From Tetragonia tetragonoides (Eukaryota > Streptophyta > Magnoliopsida > Caryophyllales > Aizoaceae): DNA of 64,000 bases. Positions within the stretch are counted from its first letter, which is position 1, and every line of letters begins with the position of its first letter. Below are positions 33,685-46,074 of the stretch, one piece after another. Below the pieces are notes generated by a model. That model saw nothing but the letters and a program-made list of their open reading frames with translations, was not told the DNA's origin and searched no databases. A program made the translations under genes and the position numbers. The stretch is taken from positions 20,655,001-20,719,000 of the forward strand of contig CM076141.1 of the NCBI GenBank assembly GCA_038025085.1. The letters are read 5' to 3'.

Positions 33685-35229
33685 TCATGGGGTCCTAACT
33701 GAAACTTTTTGCAAATGACAGTCAATCCTCGCATGATACTTACTCAACCAATCCATTCCTAAGATAGCATCAAAATGTGACAAGTCAAACTGAATCAAAT
33801 CCCCACGTAATAATGTCTCAACAATCACAATACGACAGTCATTTATCATGTTTCGACACGATACAATAATACCATTAGGTGTGGTAATATCCATTTCACA
33901 TGAGTAGTTTGGTGTTAACCCGTGTTTAGTCATGAATGATGTGTCTATAAATGAATGAGATGCACCAGTATCAAATAACACATAAGCAGGGCAAGATTGA
34001 ATAAGAAAAGTACCGGTCACAAAATTTTGTTTTGCGTCTACATCACGCTGGCTCATAGCATAAATTTTTCCCTTGTTGCTACTTACTGCCTGGCTAACGA
34101 TAGGTCGTGAGAAGGTCAGACGTTGCGCTGGGTTCGAGTTTCCTCGTGTATGATTATTATTGTTGCCACAGTTGAGGTTAGCTAGTGAGTTACCACTACG
34201 GGTGAAATCATCTCCAGAGGGAAATTGCCTTCTGTTAGGACACATGTTCGCTCTATGCCCAGGCTGGTGACATATAAAATAACTTCCTTGGTTAGCAGGA
34301 CATGGACGATCAGGATGAAATCTCCCGCACCTACAACAAGCACTATTCCCCTTTCCATTCGTAGGGCAGAATTGTGATCCTCCATTTCTCCTACTATCCC
34401 CTTGGCTACTAGGGCGATAAGAACTGGTGCTCTTAGCTGGCGTGTCACTCCTAAATTTCTTTCTCCAGTTTCTTCCATTAGATCCCTCACTCTTTTCCTC
34501 TAAATAAAGACGTTTCCCAATTATCGCAGCTCCCCTATCTCGAATTCTCTCAATGTTGATAGCCTTATCATAAGCCTCCTGAAAAGTACTAGATGATCCT
34601 GCCACTAACTATTTGATATGCCAGTTAAGTCCATCCTCAAATCTTTCAACTCTCTCAGTCTCATCCTTAACCAAACTCTCAGCAAATCGGAGCAACTCAT
34701 GAAATTTTGCAGCATATGCAGTCACACTCATGCTTCCTTGGGTTAAGTTCTAAAACTCCTGCTGTTTCCTTCTCCTCAAGGCTCTAGGGTAAAATCTCTC
34801 TCTAATCTTTATCACAAAATTCTCCCAATTAAATTTCTTCTCCTCTGAGTAAGCTTCCTTAGCTACCTGCCACCAATCATCTGCCTCTCCTCTAAGGTAG
34901 TACTGCCCACTTTTAACTTTCAAACTCTCGGGACAACCTATAGCCTCAAATAATTTCTCCATGTTACTAATCCGGTTTTCTAAGGCTAGTGGATCCGATC
35001 CTCCCTCAAAGGTAGGTGGTGTATGGGCGATTAGGCTTTTAAATATAACAGCTTTTGGGTCTTTAGCCTCAGCTTTGGCCTTGGCTTTTTCTTTCTCTTT
35101 ATCCTCCATTTGTTGCTTAATTGCATTGCCAAAGAATTGGCACATGGCCTTTAGTGATTCTAGACGGTCATCTTGTCCTTGGTCATCATTAGGGTCTACA
35201 GCTGTGGTTGGTTCTTCTCTTCCAGACAT
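33685..35229 (-). pseudogene. gag: gag-protease of the Tekay-like element
   Basis: It starts MSGREEPTTAVDPND at 35229. The gag core is clear (FEGGSDPLALENRISNMEKL, YLRGEADDWWQ, FYPRALRRRKQQEF), then stops at 34750 and about 34606. The second half carries SSTFQEAYDKAINIER and a CCHC knuckle, YFICHQPGHRANMC, in which the first Cys is Tyr. The aspartic protease is intact in its motif (LFDTGASHSFID). Only two stops separate the frames, so this half is better preserved than pol. Confidence 0.88.
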
Positions 35230-35644
35230 TTTCAGCTATAGGAATAACAATAGTTAAGTATGACATATAATCTTTAAGTGATGTGAGTTCCTCCTAAACA
35301 TGATCTCTAGCTAGTTACCTTTTCATGCTTTAATCGTTTTATAATCTACTTATGCAAGCAATTAATACTTAAATCATGCATCATAATCTTAGATAAGCAA
35401 AGGAAAACAAGTTCAAGGTTCCTAGTAGCTACCTAGCTACCAAATACATCCGGTTAGCCTACAAAAATGCAAAACAAGTTAGGCTAACATCACAACATAC
35501 CAAATGACCTATCTAGCTAAAGTCTCGGTCATAGGCTAAATATTACAACACCAAATTAAAATTGTTCAAATTACCACATGAGACAAGTTCATAAGCAACT
35601 ACCACAAAGCTTCACCCATGCATAGTCACTTGTACCCTTGACAC

Positions 35645-36419
35645 CTAACTTCCACCCGAAGAACTCCTCCTATCATATTGCACCAAGAAGCCATTCGCAA
35701 GTCCCCTTGGTGGTATCACATTGAGTGGCATCGGCTGCTCCAAACAAGTGGTTGTATGCACAACTGCTGGCGGCTGGTACGCTGTTTGCCCAGGTAGTGG
35801 GCTCGCGGATGGTCGGGCAATAACGGAGGTTTGGGCATTACAAGGCCAATGGTGATAATGAAGCATTCATCCCCTCCTATATTGCACTAGCTGCTGGCGG
35901 CTGGTACGCTGTCTGCCGAGGTAGTGGACTTGCGGATGGTCGGGCAATAACGGAGGTTTGGGCATTACGAGGCCAATGGTGATAAGGAAGCATTCGTCCC
36001 CTGCTATATTGCACTATGGTCTCGGGAATCAAGAGTATACTATTCTCGACACACATCCACTTAGTATAAGCGTGTTGCAAAACACCCGACATATAACCTA
36101 AGGTTAAGTACCAATTATCCCCACACATATAGTGATCCCAGTTATAGTGAATCCCATCAGTCATAATACTCATGTAGTTTAACTTCACACTTAACCATGG
36201 CTCAACTGAAGAAAAAGTCCTTAAGAGATTATACACTTGCAAACCCGGGATATCAGCGGCTTCACTAGTAAAGGGAGCAAAGACTCTACAAGCAAGGTGA
36301 AAACGTTGCACATACTCAGCTATAGTTTCCTCAGGGTGCTTACGTAAAGTCACAGGGTTTGGTGGAGGGTTTGGTATGTTGAGAGGGGTCACGAGCACAT
36401 AAGGGTCAGGTTGATGCAT
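35645..36419 (-). pseudogene. Extra ORF in the leader between PBS and gag (gag-like fragment?)
   Basis: A 180-codon frame starts at 36419 (MHQPDPYVLVTPLN). It contains HPEETIAEYVQRFHLACRVF, which resembles the stretch following the core of retrotransposon gag proteins, then EPWLSVKLNYMSIMTDG. A second frame (35866-35645) repeats its C-terminal 40 residues (HHWPCNAQTSVIARPSASPL), because the DNA is duplicated in tandem. I do not recognise the family. It may be captured sequence or a decayed second gag. Confidence 0.5.
35764..36016. repeat. 127-bp tandem duplication in the Tekay leader
   Basis: Copies at 35764-35890 and 35891-36016 both start CTGCTGGCGGCTGGTACGCT and share GGATGGTCGGGCAATAACGG. 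They differ at about ten positions, so the duplication is not recent. Confidence 0.88.
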
Positions 36420-36605
36420 CTATCACATATGATAAACAAATACAAGTAGTGAGTCAAATAAGATCAGCAAGCAATCACATATAAACACACACAAGTCATG
36501 CATAAAGAAGTTCAAGCAATTCTCATCCTAATGTCTACCCATCTCTCTTTATCTGGTCATGGTTTAACTTATAGCTTTCCTAATTCTGTTTTAAGTATTT
36601 TATAT

Positions 36606-36617
36606 GCTTTGATACCA
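36606..36617 (-). other. Primer binding site of the Tekay-like element
   Basis: The minus strand reads TGGTATCAAAGC, an initiator Met-tRNA site with one G-to-A change, three bases inside the LTR end at 36621. Confidence 0.85.
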
Positions 36618-36620
36618 TCT

Positions 36621-37792
36621 TGTAACGCCCCATTTTGGATAACTCTAATTAAACATACTTATAGGCCCATAATCCACATCCGAGACATTACTGTCGTACT
36701 TGTAACAAGACAAGCACAAGGCAAAGACCGATATAGAGTGCAACAAACATACTTAATTATATTATATTATAAGAGTAGGGATTACATGATTGTATTGTTC
36801 AAAGACTACATCGTTAACTAGGTTACTAAGTTATATGGGGTTCTCCTCCAACTGCGGAAGCCACGGAACTATGATACAGCACAAGCATGCGCTAAGTAAG
36901 TACAAAAGGGTTCCTTCCATTCTTCACACTCCCTTGCCCAAAATCTGTCAAAATGATCCAAATTCCACACAAGAAGAGATGACACAAAAACAAAACAAAA
37001 TTAGCGAAAGCTAAGCAATACGCACCCCACTTTGTAAAATACATTTGGTTTATACTTAAAATACGTTTAGCATTAACAACCAACAATATTGATAATAATA
37101 CTCATAATAATATCAATAATCATGTTTAAAGAGATTGTTTGTTCTTATAATCATAGCTGATTCGTTCTTTTACGTACAAAGCCATGCATACGTACGAGAA
37201 TAATACGAAAAGAATATTAAGAAACTATCAAAACACACAAGCTCATAATTACTCATAAAATGACCTTTGAGGTCTAATAATCTATTGAATAACCCAAATC
37301 ACAACATGTAAGGCTTAGATTTCTAGGTTAGGTAGTATGGAAGAGCATTGCACAACTCAGACTCTGTGAGTCCTACACTCTGGTTTGATGACCCTACAAA
37401 TCATAATTCATTCATTTGGCCTTTTTTGGCATAATCATGTCATCCCGGGTTTATACCCTACGTACATATCATCTTAAACTTCAAATTAAACCATGATTAA
37501 GCGAGATACTCAGGATTAGTTAATCCCTACAGCTTAGTCACAATAGGGATTTAATCCTACATCATTTTATTAAAGTGTGCACACTAGACATGCTCTTCAA
37601 TATCCCAAGGGTACCAAGTTTGGAAGCACACTACAATAATTTAGTAGACATACTCATATTTATCTTGTCTAAATAGGTGATATTCATCTCAATAAACATG
37701 ATCATATGTCATTATCATTTCATCATTTGTACAATTGATTAACACAAATTATGTATCTCCCAAACTTGTTCCATTTCAAAATATTCTCCTAA
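36621..37792 (-). repeat. 5' LTR of the Tekay-like element, inner part
   Basis: It begins TGTAACGCCCC next to the primer site and continues to the Helitron insertion at 37792. No gene is visible in this 1.2-kb AT-rich stretch. The LTR resumes at 53842. Confidence 0.8.
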
Positions 37793-38202
37793 TCTAATAT
37801 ATATATATATATAATGGTTAAGAGCGTTGGTTATGTGACATGTGTCACATTCTCAATGTCTATTGTTTTTTCTTTTCTTTTTCCTTTTCATTATGTGATA
37901 ATGGTTTTTATGGTGAATATTAAGTTTATGTAATAAATGCAGAATAATAATAGTTTGTATTTAATACTTGAACACTTTTAAATTTAAATACTATTTGGGT
38001 CATCACTTTTATTATTTTTTATATTTATGAGTATAATAAGAGGACTGAATGTCACTAGTTTTATTGAGTTTTATAATTGTGGGAAAAAAAGTATTTTGAC
38101 GTGGCAATATGTTTTGGGGATAAGTGCGTGTAATATATAAGGATTACATATAGATCAAGTCATTATTTTTATTAAGTTATATATTGTGGGTATTACGTGG
38201 TA

Positions 38203-38463
38203 CTCCCTCCATTTTTGAAAAATGGTAACATTTACTTTTGCACGGTCTCCAATGCACTACTTTGACCATAGATATTTGTGGTTATATGAATACATAAACT
38301 ACAAAAAATAGATTTCCGAAAGTACTAATTAAAACGAATCCAGTGATAGTATATTTACATTGTAAATCCTTATTTTTTTTTTTTTTTCTGAAATCAATGG
38401 TCAAAGTTTGTAAAGTTTGACCTTCAAAAAGTAAATGTTATCATTTTCTGAAAACGGAGGGAG
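38203..38463. mobile_element. Stowaway-type MITE
   Basis: A 261-bp AT-rich element with terminal inverted repeats CTCCCTCC...GGAGGGAG and a TA duplication on each side (38201-38202, 38464-38465). Subterminal sequences also pair (AACATTTACTTTT with AAAAGTAAATGTT). It lies inside the Helitron and has no coding capacity, which fits Tc1/mariner-mobilised Stowaway elements. Confidence 0.93.
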
Positions 38464-39343
38464 TAGGTGATATTTGACTAATATTTGCGTCGATAAGCGT
38501 AGGTCATGTGACAACAAATATGTCACTAATATTTATTTGCCTAATTTTACAGGGATTAGCGCATGTGTGACAATGGTTACATATAAAGTCACCAATTTCA
38601 AGTTGTAATATAGTTGTGGGTATTACATGGTAGGGGACATTTATTAGACTAATATTTGCGGGGATAGCCGTTGATTATGTGACAATTAACATTTGATTGA
38701 TATTTGTGGAATAAGGGTAGGTATGTAGTTTTCGTAAGATCGCAAGTAACGTGACAAGTATCACAATTTGATTGGATATTAATTATTTTTCTCTTTTTAT
38801 TTTTTTTGGTTAAGTGAGAAATAAGTAGTCAACATCCTATAGTAATTGGTATAGCTTGTTCATATTCCTTCTATTTTTTTAGATAGAACTATATTAATAC
38901 AATCTAAAACGGCCATAATGTTCAATTTTAATATTTTCAACACAATAAAAACTTTTATTGGTTATAGATAAGATGATGAATATTTGGGAGAATAGATCAA
39001 CATAATATAACAATGGTTATATAAATGTGGGTATAAGCGCAGGTAACATATAATTGTTACATTTTGATGAATTACATACTCCCTTTTTCTAGATGAGTAT
39101 TATTTTCCCTTTTTCTATATAGTGAATTGTATTTTTTTTTTTTGCAATTGAAAGAAGGTAAGTCTTTTAATTTTTAGATTCCAAATACTGAAGTACACAT
39201 AATGGGACGACCAGTCTGATCAAACCGATGGTTGTTTGATATCAACAATTATATAACTTGGTATAAGTATAGGCTATGTGAAATTGACTATTATTTGTGA
39301 GGATAATCTTCATTAACATGACAAGCGTTAAATATTTAGGTAC

Positions 39344-40662
39344 TGTGGACGCCAAAAAAGCGCCTTCAGATTTTTCCGCAAAAGCCCGATGATGAAAGGA
39401 GTAATTTATAAACTTGAACGCCATTTTTGCTTTAATAGTTAAGATAAGGTCTCAGGTTTTCCTCTAAACACTCCTTTATTCCAATCCCATTCAAAAGCCC
39501 CGTTCAAGAGCTTTCCAACGACACCTCTCATGCCTCTTTTCGACTCCCGGTCGCCAAGTTGCGATTTAGGGGTAGAACCGTCTTTTGCCGTCCAAGGGTA
39601 AAACGGTCGTTTCATATTTTTCGAAATACTAAAATTCCTCTGGAAAATAAAAATAGACTGGATGTCGTCATTATGACGACATCCAGCTGGAAGCTGACAG
39701 CGCCGTCAGCGGCACTGGGATAAAACTCAGGGCCGCCAGCGACCCTGGCTGAAAATCCAAGCCCGCTAGCGGCGCTGACATAACCTCTGGCCCGACTCTT
39801 TTTTCAAGCCCAATTCAATTTTCTGCTTCTTTTCAGCTGTCCAGCCCTACTGCCCCATGCCTATAAATACGACCCTCCTCCCTCACTTCAAATCACATAG
39901 TCTACAGTTGACAACCTCTATTCTCAATAGTATTGACTCTGAGCTTCTCCCTCTTTCTTCCAAATTTATACTTGATATCTTGTCTTTTACTATTCTTGTC
40001 AAATATAGGCTACAGTTCAGGTACTAACTCGTGAGAGCTCAAATAAAATTAATTGCCTAATTGTTTATTTTCTAGTAGTCATAATGTAGATATCATGCTA
40101 GAATAACGTCTTTTATTGCTTCCTAAATATTGTCCTTTCAAGCATGTCTAGTCGTTGTAATGCTCAACTTGTCAATCAAATGCATGTTTATACATGGGTT
40201 AAAAATAAATGTTGTGATGCTTGTGATGAACCAATTAATAGTCTAAGGCTAGGTTGTTAATCCGGTTTTGCATGGGAATTATGTCTTTAAATTATTAAGC
40301 AAACTTGAGTTAGTAGAGGCCGTCATAATACGGGCAAGTTGGGTGCCTAACACCTTCCCACCTCGTACCTTCGGCCACGAACCTTTTTATTCTTGGGTAC
40401 TCATGTGTTCTATATGAGCAGGAGTCTTTCTAAAAATATGATTAGTTTACTTATCGCGCTATTCGGTTGTCCCTTCGGATTGTCCCTTCGATAAAACGCC
40501 GACTGCAGATTTGTGACCTTATTCATAATTTTGATTCAACTCAAGTCTTTACAAAATCTTTTCTAACTCGATGGTCCCTTAAACTTATCTAAATCCCCCA
40601 ACTTACAAATTTTCTATAAGGACGCACTCCGTGGAGCAGATGGACAATCCCGGGTACTTACA
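39344..40662 (+). repeat. 5' LTR of the Tat-like element
   Basis: It starts TGTGGACGCC and ends GGGTACTTACA, 1319 bp. It carries a near-continuous palindrome (14-bp arms, 39658-39686), a GC-rich cluster of CGCTAGCGG-type motifs (39694-39780) and a TATA box. It aligns throughout with 52438-53698, with many substitutions, so the element is not young. Confidence 0.92.
39861..39870 (+). promoter_or_regulatory. TATA box of the Tat-like LTR
   Basis: CTATAAATAC is conserved in the other LTR at 52898-52907, in the position expected at the U3/R boundary. Confidence 0.65.
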
Positions 40663-40663
40663 G

Positions 40664-40681
40664 TGGTGACTCTGCTGGGGA
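40664..40681 (+). other. Primer binding site, tRNA-Arg type as in Ogre/Tat elements
   Basis: TGGTGACTCTGCTGGGGA lies one base inside the LTR. Ogre-type elements use a closely related TGGCGACTC...CTGGGGA site. Confidence 0.75.
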
Positions 40682-41371
40682 TTTATTTAAGAGGGTGAGA
40701 CTCGAAAGTCAAATTTGCTTAATTGTTTAAATAACATGTTCCATATTTTTTCATCATTTGCATGTGCTTTGGCACAACCTTTTGACCCTTATCAACCCTC
40801 GAGAAAGTTTGTGTCGCAACTCGTAGACAACCCGTATATCTAAAGGAATATACAGTTGTGCTATCGTGCAAATCGACGCTTCCTCAGCCATGACTCATCA
40901 ATCCTTGTTGATGAAAATAAGTACAATTGATGTGTCGACCATCCGCCGAACGGAAATTGTAATTTGTTGTGGTAACCTCACAGGAGCCAAAAGCTTCTAA
41001 CCTACATTCGTGCATCCGCTTCCTTGTTGTGCATGTGTCGTTGTAATGTCCATCTGATCACATGTTTGTCTGTAATTATGTCGTTGTAATGCTTGCCTGA
41101 ATGCATGAATATCGTTATTATGTGCCAACATGTACTTACGTGCTAGGAGTCTTTTCTTTTATTTTTAGCTAGTTCCTAATGCCCGAAGAGGGTTCGAGAA
41201 TTCAATTCAATGAACACCCGTAATTTTTCCGATGATATATTCTTAAAAGTCATGAACAATTTTCTATGATATTTTTAGCAAAAAAAAAAAAAAAATAGTC
41301 GGTCTCCCAATTTCCCCTCTCCCTTTTTTTTTCTATTTTATTATTTTCTTTTTTCTTTTGATGTAATTCAG
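40682..41371 (+). other. Leader of the Tat-like element, possible intron
   Basis: No convincing ORF. It ends in a long pyrimidine tract and GTAATTCAG at 41363-41371, a strong-looking splice acceptor directly before the open gag frame. A short frame MPEEGSRIQFNEHP (41179) followed by GTAATT could be the upstream exon, but its phase does not match, so this is tentative. Confidence 0.4.
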
Positions 41372-42967
41372 CTTCGGTCAAGACTCCTTTTGTAACAACT
41401 TCATATCCGGCCCGCGAAACTTCAAAAGAATCGATACTAGATGCTCAAGATGAATCCCTTGACTTAGGGGAACAATTGGACCGATCACTCCAACAGGCTA
41501 AAATTCAAGTGGGCCTTGATCCTAATGAAACACCTAGACTCGTTGAGTACAGAAGCACGGGCAAGCCCATCCAAGCTCTTGTTGAAGCACAAGACGATAT
41601 TGATTACTTATCTCAGTATATAGTTTTTTATCACTCGGAGATCAAGTGGCTAAAGAAGACGGTTGCTGGGTTAGAACAAAGAATTAAGGCTCTAGAAGGG
41701 GATAAGATCATTCTTAATCAAGGCCATTCCCGTTGGCCTCAAGAATACATTTTCCAGCAAATGAGGGCATATGGCTACATGCATTCGGTGGAACCTACTT
41801 ATGAACTCCTTCCAGAAAATGGAAACCCAAGTATTTATTGTGAGTACTGCCGAGTCTGCGGACATCACACCAATGACTGCAGGAATCTGAGGGACAAAAT
41901 CCAAGCCTTCATTGATGAAGCGACTATGGGGCCCGCGCATCATTGGTTATCCAAGGAATGATCGAGCATCCGTACCTGGGAATTCACGCCACTATCAGTA
42001 CCTATTCACGATGTCATGACGGCTCTACTTCGTCGCGGAGATGTGCAATTCTTAGAAGGAGTTTGGCCGGAAGAGGAAGATTATTACCTCTACTGCAGAT
42101 ATCAGACATGCTTTGTCACCTCACCGAACAATGCTACCGTTTGAAGTATGACATCCAATCCATCATTAATTCCGAAGCCGTTTCGCCTCCAAAGTCTCAC
42201 ATATTCAAGTTCACAGTACGAAAGTATGAACCAAAGCCTGAAGTCAACATGCTCGAGATAGATCAAGCACCATTCATACCACACTTCAACCCTCACGTTA
42301 ATGGTTTCCTCAAAAAGCAGGGGTACATATCCGGTATGGGTCTAGGAAGAAATGGCCAAGGGCCCACCACCTTTAAATTCGAAGCCAAAAACAACTCCTT
42401 TAGGCTTGTTTACAAACCTACTGACAAAGAAATCTGGGATCAGGCTCTGAAACAGAGGAAACAGTTTAAAGGAAAACAAGTCATACCCCCTTACAGCCCC
42501 ACGCTAAATGATCAGTTCATCACAAAAGGGGACTATTACCCATAGTACGGCTTCCCTGAGCGGTACTATGATGAAAAAGCCAAAGTCAAACACCCAGGAT
42601 TTAAAATCTTCAGAGACAGCAATCAATTAGACGAGGAGGCACACCACCCCTCAGAACTGGCAGGTCAGGATTGGACCAAAGCACCGGGTAACCAACTGCT
42701 AGGTCTTTTATTCGGCCTAGAAACCAGAGTGGTTGAAGCCCCTGAGATGAATGAAGAGGTAATGGCTCTCAATGATCGCAATTTCAATCCTGCGGACCTA
42801 ATATATACCACTGAAGATGTCATAATGGGATGGCGCAAAGAAGTGAGCTGGACTAGCCCAAATTAACGAAAGGTTACGATATCTACTGGGGAAGGACCAA
42901 TAATGAAAGAACCTGATTCCGAGTCTCAGTCAGAGTCATTTTCTAGCTTAGGACCTAAGGATGAGTG
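41372..42967 (+). pseudogene. gag: gag of the Tat-like element with zinc knuckle and G-patch
   Basis: The frame is open from 41372 (through SILDAQDESLDLGEQL) to 41961. It contains a coiled-coil-like stretch (YHSEIKWLKKTVAGLEQRIK) and a CCHC knuckle, CEYCRVCGHHTNDC. A frameshift near 41950 is followed by a second frame with a G-patch (GYISGMGLGRNGQGPTTF) that stops at 42545. In-frame remnants run on to about 42967. G-patch and knuckle together are typical of Tat/Ogre gag-pro. I find no DTG/DSG protease motif, so the protease appears lost. Confidence 0.75.
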
Positions 42968-43013
42968 AGTAACAGGGAGTGTCCCCTTTTCTTTTCCTAA
43001 ATCTAGTGTCAAT

Positions 43014-45307
43014 GTGAGGGGAAATTCTGATCCCTTTCTTGCTGTTTTCAATTCTAATAAAATGAAAAATCCTTCTGCTTATTTTTCGCCTTGTTTAGCT
43101 ATTGATAAACCCAATTATGAAAATGAGTTGCCTAAAGATGTGCTAAAAGCAGTAATCAATCATGAACAAAAGACCTCCATTGTGGAGAAAACGGAATTAA
43201 TTAATTTAAGCAATGAAAGCGAACCTCCTGAAGTAAGAATTGGATTATCTCTAACTGAACAGGAACGTGAGCAATTTGTTGAACTTTTGAAACAGTACAC
43301 AGATGTCTTTGCTTGGTCTTACAAGGACATGCCAGGAATTGAAAGAAGCATAGCCGAGCATAGAATCCCTTTATACCCATATGCTAAACCAGTTAAGTAG
43401 AAACTACGGCGTCTCTGACCAAAATGGGCATTGAAAATAAAGGAAGAGGTACAAAAGCAACTTGCCGCTGGGTTTATTGTGGTATCAGATTATCCTGAAT
43501 GGATCGCCAATGTGGTTCCAGTACCAAAGAAGGATGGCCAAGTCGGAATGTGCATCGATTTCAGGGACCTCGACAAACCTAGCCCAAAAGACGATTTTCC
43601 TTTACCCCACATTGATCTTTTGGTAGATAACACAGCCAAGTACGCCCTGTTGTCATTCATGGACGGCTACGCAGGGTACAATCAGGTTCAAATGGCTGAA
43701 GAAGATATGAGCAAAACAACGTTCATAACTCCTTGGAGAACCTAATGCTACAGAGTCATGCCCTTTGGGTTGAAAAACGCAGGCGCAACTTACCAAAGGA
43801 CCGCCACGACTTTACTACATGATATGATGCATAGAGAAGACGAAGTCTACGTGGATGATATGATTGTGAAATCAAGGCACCGAAACGGGCATATTCAGGC
43901 GCCCCACAAGTTCTTTGAAAGGTTACGCCAGTACAACTTTCGACTGAATCCTCAAAAATATGCATTCGAAGTCACATCAGGCAAGCTATTAGGTTATATA
44001 GTCATTCAAAGGGGAATCGAAATTGATCCATCCAAGATCAAAGCAATAGTTGAAATGCCGCCACCCAAGAATAAAACGGAAATTAGGTGGTTCCTCGGTC
44101 GACTTCAATACATAAGTCGGTTTATATTAAGGTTCACCATAACATGCAAACCCATATTCAACAAATTGAAGAAGGGGGTCAAAGTTGAATGGGATGATCA
44201 ATGCCAAGAAGCATTCGACAAGATCAAATATTATTTAGCCAACCCACCTATCTTTGCTCCTCTCAAGCAAGGTCTACCTTTGATCCTTTATTTGACAGCA
44301 ACCGATACCGCCATGGGGGATATGCTAGCCCAAGGTATTGAAGATCAAGAACAAGCTATATATTACTTAACCAAGAAATTCATCGACTATGAAACCATAT
44401 ATTCGAGTCTCGAAAAGACCTGCTTAGCTCTAGTCTAGGCCACCAAGAAACTCAAACATTACATGCTCAATCACCCTGTACTGTTAAGGTCAAGAATGAA
44501 TCCCCTCAAGTATACCTTCAAGAAGTCGGTCCTAAGCGGAAGAATTGCAAGATGGACGGTTTTGTTATCCAAATTCGATCCCAAGTTTGATCCCACGAAG
44601 ACCGTACCATCAAGGGACACGCCGTTTCGGAATACTTGGCCGAGCACCCCACTCACACAGCCAAAGAACGCGAACAATATGACTTCCCCGATGAAGATGT
44701 GGCCTTAATTGAAGAAAATAGCTGGAAAATGTACTTCGAAGGGGCATCTAACCAAAACGGTTATGGCGCAGGAGTACTCCTGGTATCTCCATATGAAGCC
44801 CATACCCTCATTTCAGTAAATTTGGACTTCCCTGTCACTAATAACGCAGTCGAATATGAAGCTTGTATTATTGGTTTTCAAGCAGCCGCAGGACTTGGAA
44901 TCCGGACACTCAAAGTCTACGGAGATTCTCTACTGATCATCAACCAAGTCTCCAGAAAATGGAAAGTACACAGCGAAAGCCTGGCACTCTACCAGGAATT
45001 TTTAGATAAAGTACTTTACAATTTTGAAGAGGTAGCCTTCACATACCTTCCACGAGAGGATAATCAATTTGCAGATGCTCTATCCAAATTAGCATCCTTG
45101 ATTATCATACCCGATCCAGCTAGCATGATGCCCATTTGTATACAAAGAAGTGAGCCAGCTCTCTGCAACAACCTCGACATAGATATGGCCTTGGCTCCAA
45201 TTGAAGAAGATCCTTGGTACCAAGACGTCTTCAACTACATCACCAAAGGAATATACCCTCAAGACGCACCACTAAGAGCTCAACGGGAGAAACACCTTAT
45301 TCCCTAG
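43014..45307 (+). pseudogene. pol: pol of the Tat-like element: RT, RNase H and additional RNase H
   Basis: RT begins after LPKDVLKAVINHEQ and contains PVPKKDGQVGMCIDFRDL, LLSFMDGYAGYNQ, MPFGLKNAGATYQR and catalytic YVDDMIVKS. Stops lie at 43398, 43743 and 44436. RNase H has YLTATDTAMGDMLAQ, and a one-base frameshift follows near 44600. The additional RNase H (44636-45307) has WKMYFEGASNQNGYGAGVLL (a Glu where Asp is usual), NNAVEYEACIIG, VYGDSLLIINQV and REDNQFADALSKLA, with most catalytic acids retained. This second RNase H is the hallmark of the Tat lineage. Confidence 0.88.
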
Positions 45308-45720
45308 TGTACAGAATGGAAGTGGTTTTACCCATAGAAGTCCAACTACCCTCAATGCGCATAGCCTTAGAGGGTGAAATTCCTAAAACCTAATGGTTAT
45401 AAGCCCGCTACAAAGAACTCATGTTCACGGATGAAAGACGCCTACGGGCACTAGACCATTCCCACATGTACCAGCAACGCATGGCAAGAGCATTCAACAA
45501 AAAGGTCCGACCTCGGAATTTAAAGGAAGGGGACTTAGTTTGGAAAGAATTACGTGCCCCACTTACTGACCCTAGAGGCAAATTTCAACCAAAATGGTCT
45601 GGTCCGTTCCTCGTCAAAGACATCTTATCAGGAGGCGCAGTCAGACTCATGGACATTTACGACATTGAGTTCAGTTAGCTCACCAATATGGACCAACTGA
45701 AGAAGTGCTACGTCTTAAAA
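45308..45720 (+). pseudogene. Integrase remnant of the Tat-like element (core deleted)
   Basis: After the additional RNase H the sequence jumps to the C-terminal end of integrase: EVQLPSMRIALEGE, ARYKELMFTDERRLRALDH, then RPRNLKEGDLVWKELRAPL and GPFLVKDILSGGAVRLMD. The zinc-binding and DDE core domains (about 1 kb) are missing. The element could not integrate without help. Confidence 0.8.
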
Positions 45721-45866
45721 TAAAAAAATTAAAAAAACAATCTGAAAAAAATCCGAAAAAAAAGAGACGTACACAAATTGAGCGAACTACGCTCGCCTGA
45801 TTCCACACTGGATACGTAGGTAACCCTGTTAAAGGGCCCGGCCAAAATCAATCAAAAATTTCATTC

Positions 45867-45978
45867 AACTCATTCAAAAAGGGATAATCCTTATTCAAAC
45901 TGAACGAATAAGTTAATTTTTTGCAATGTAAGCTTATTCGCTCAGTTTGAATAAAGATTATCCCTTTTTGAATGAGTT
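45867..45978. repeat. Long near-perfect inverted repeat between convergent genes
   Basis: Arms 45867-45914 and 45931-45978 (48 bases each, a few mismatches) flank a 16-base loop. The left arm begins AACTCATTCAAAAAGGGATA. It lies between the 3' end of pol (plus strand) and the 3' end of the first antisense gene (minus strand, 46075). It may be a small foldback MITE or a bidirectional transcript-end structure. Confidence 0.85.
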
Positions 45979-46074
45979 ACAAAAAAAAAAAAGTGCAACT
46001 ACGAGGGTTTAAGCTAAACAAACTCTTATTACTTTTTTTTTTTTAAACTAGACTTGCTTTCTAAGAAAACTATT

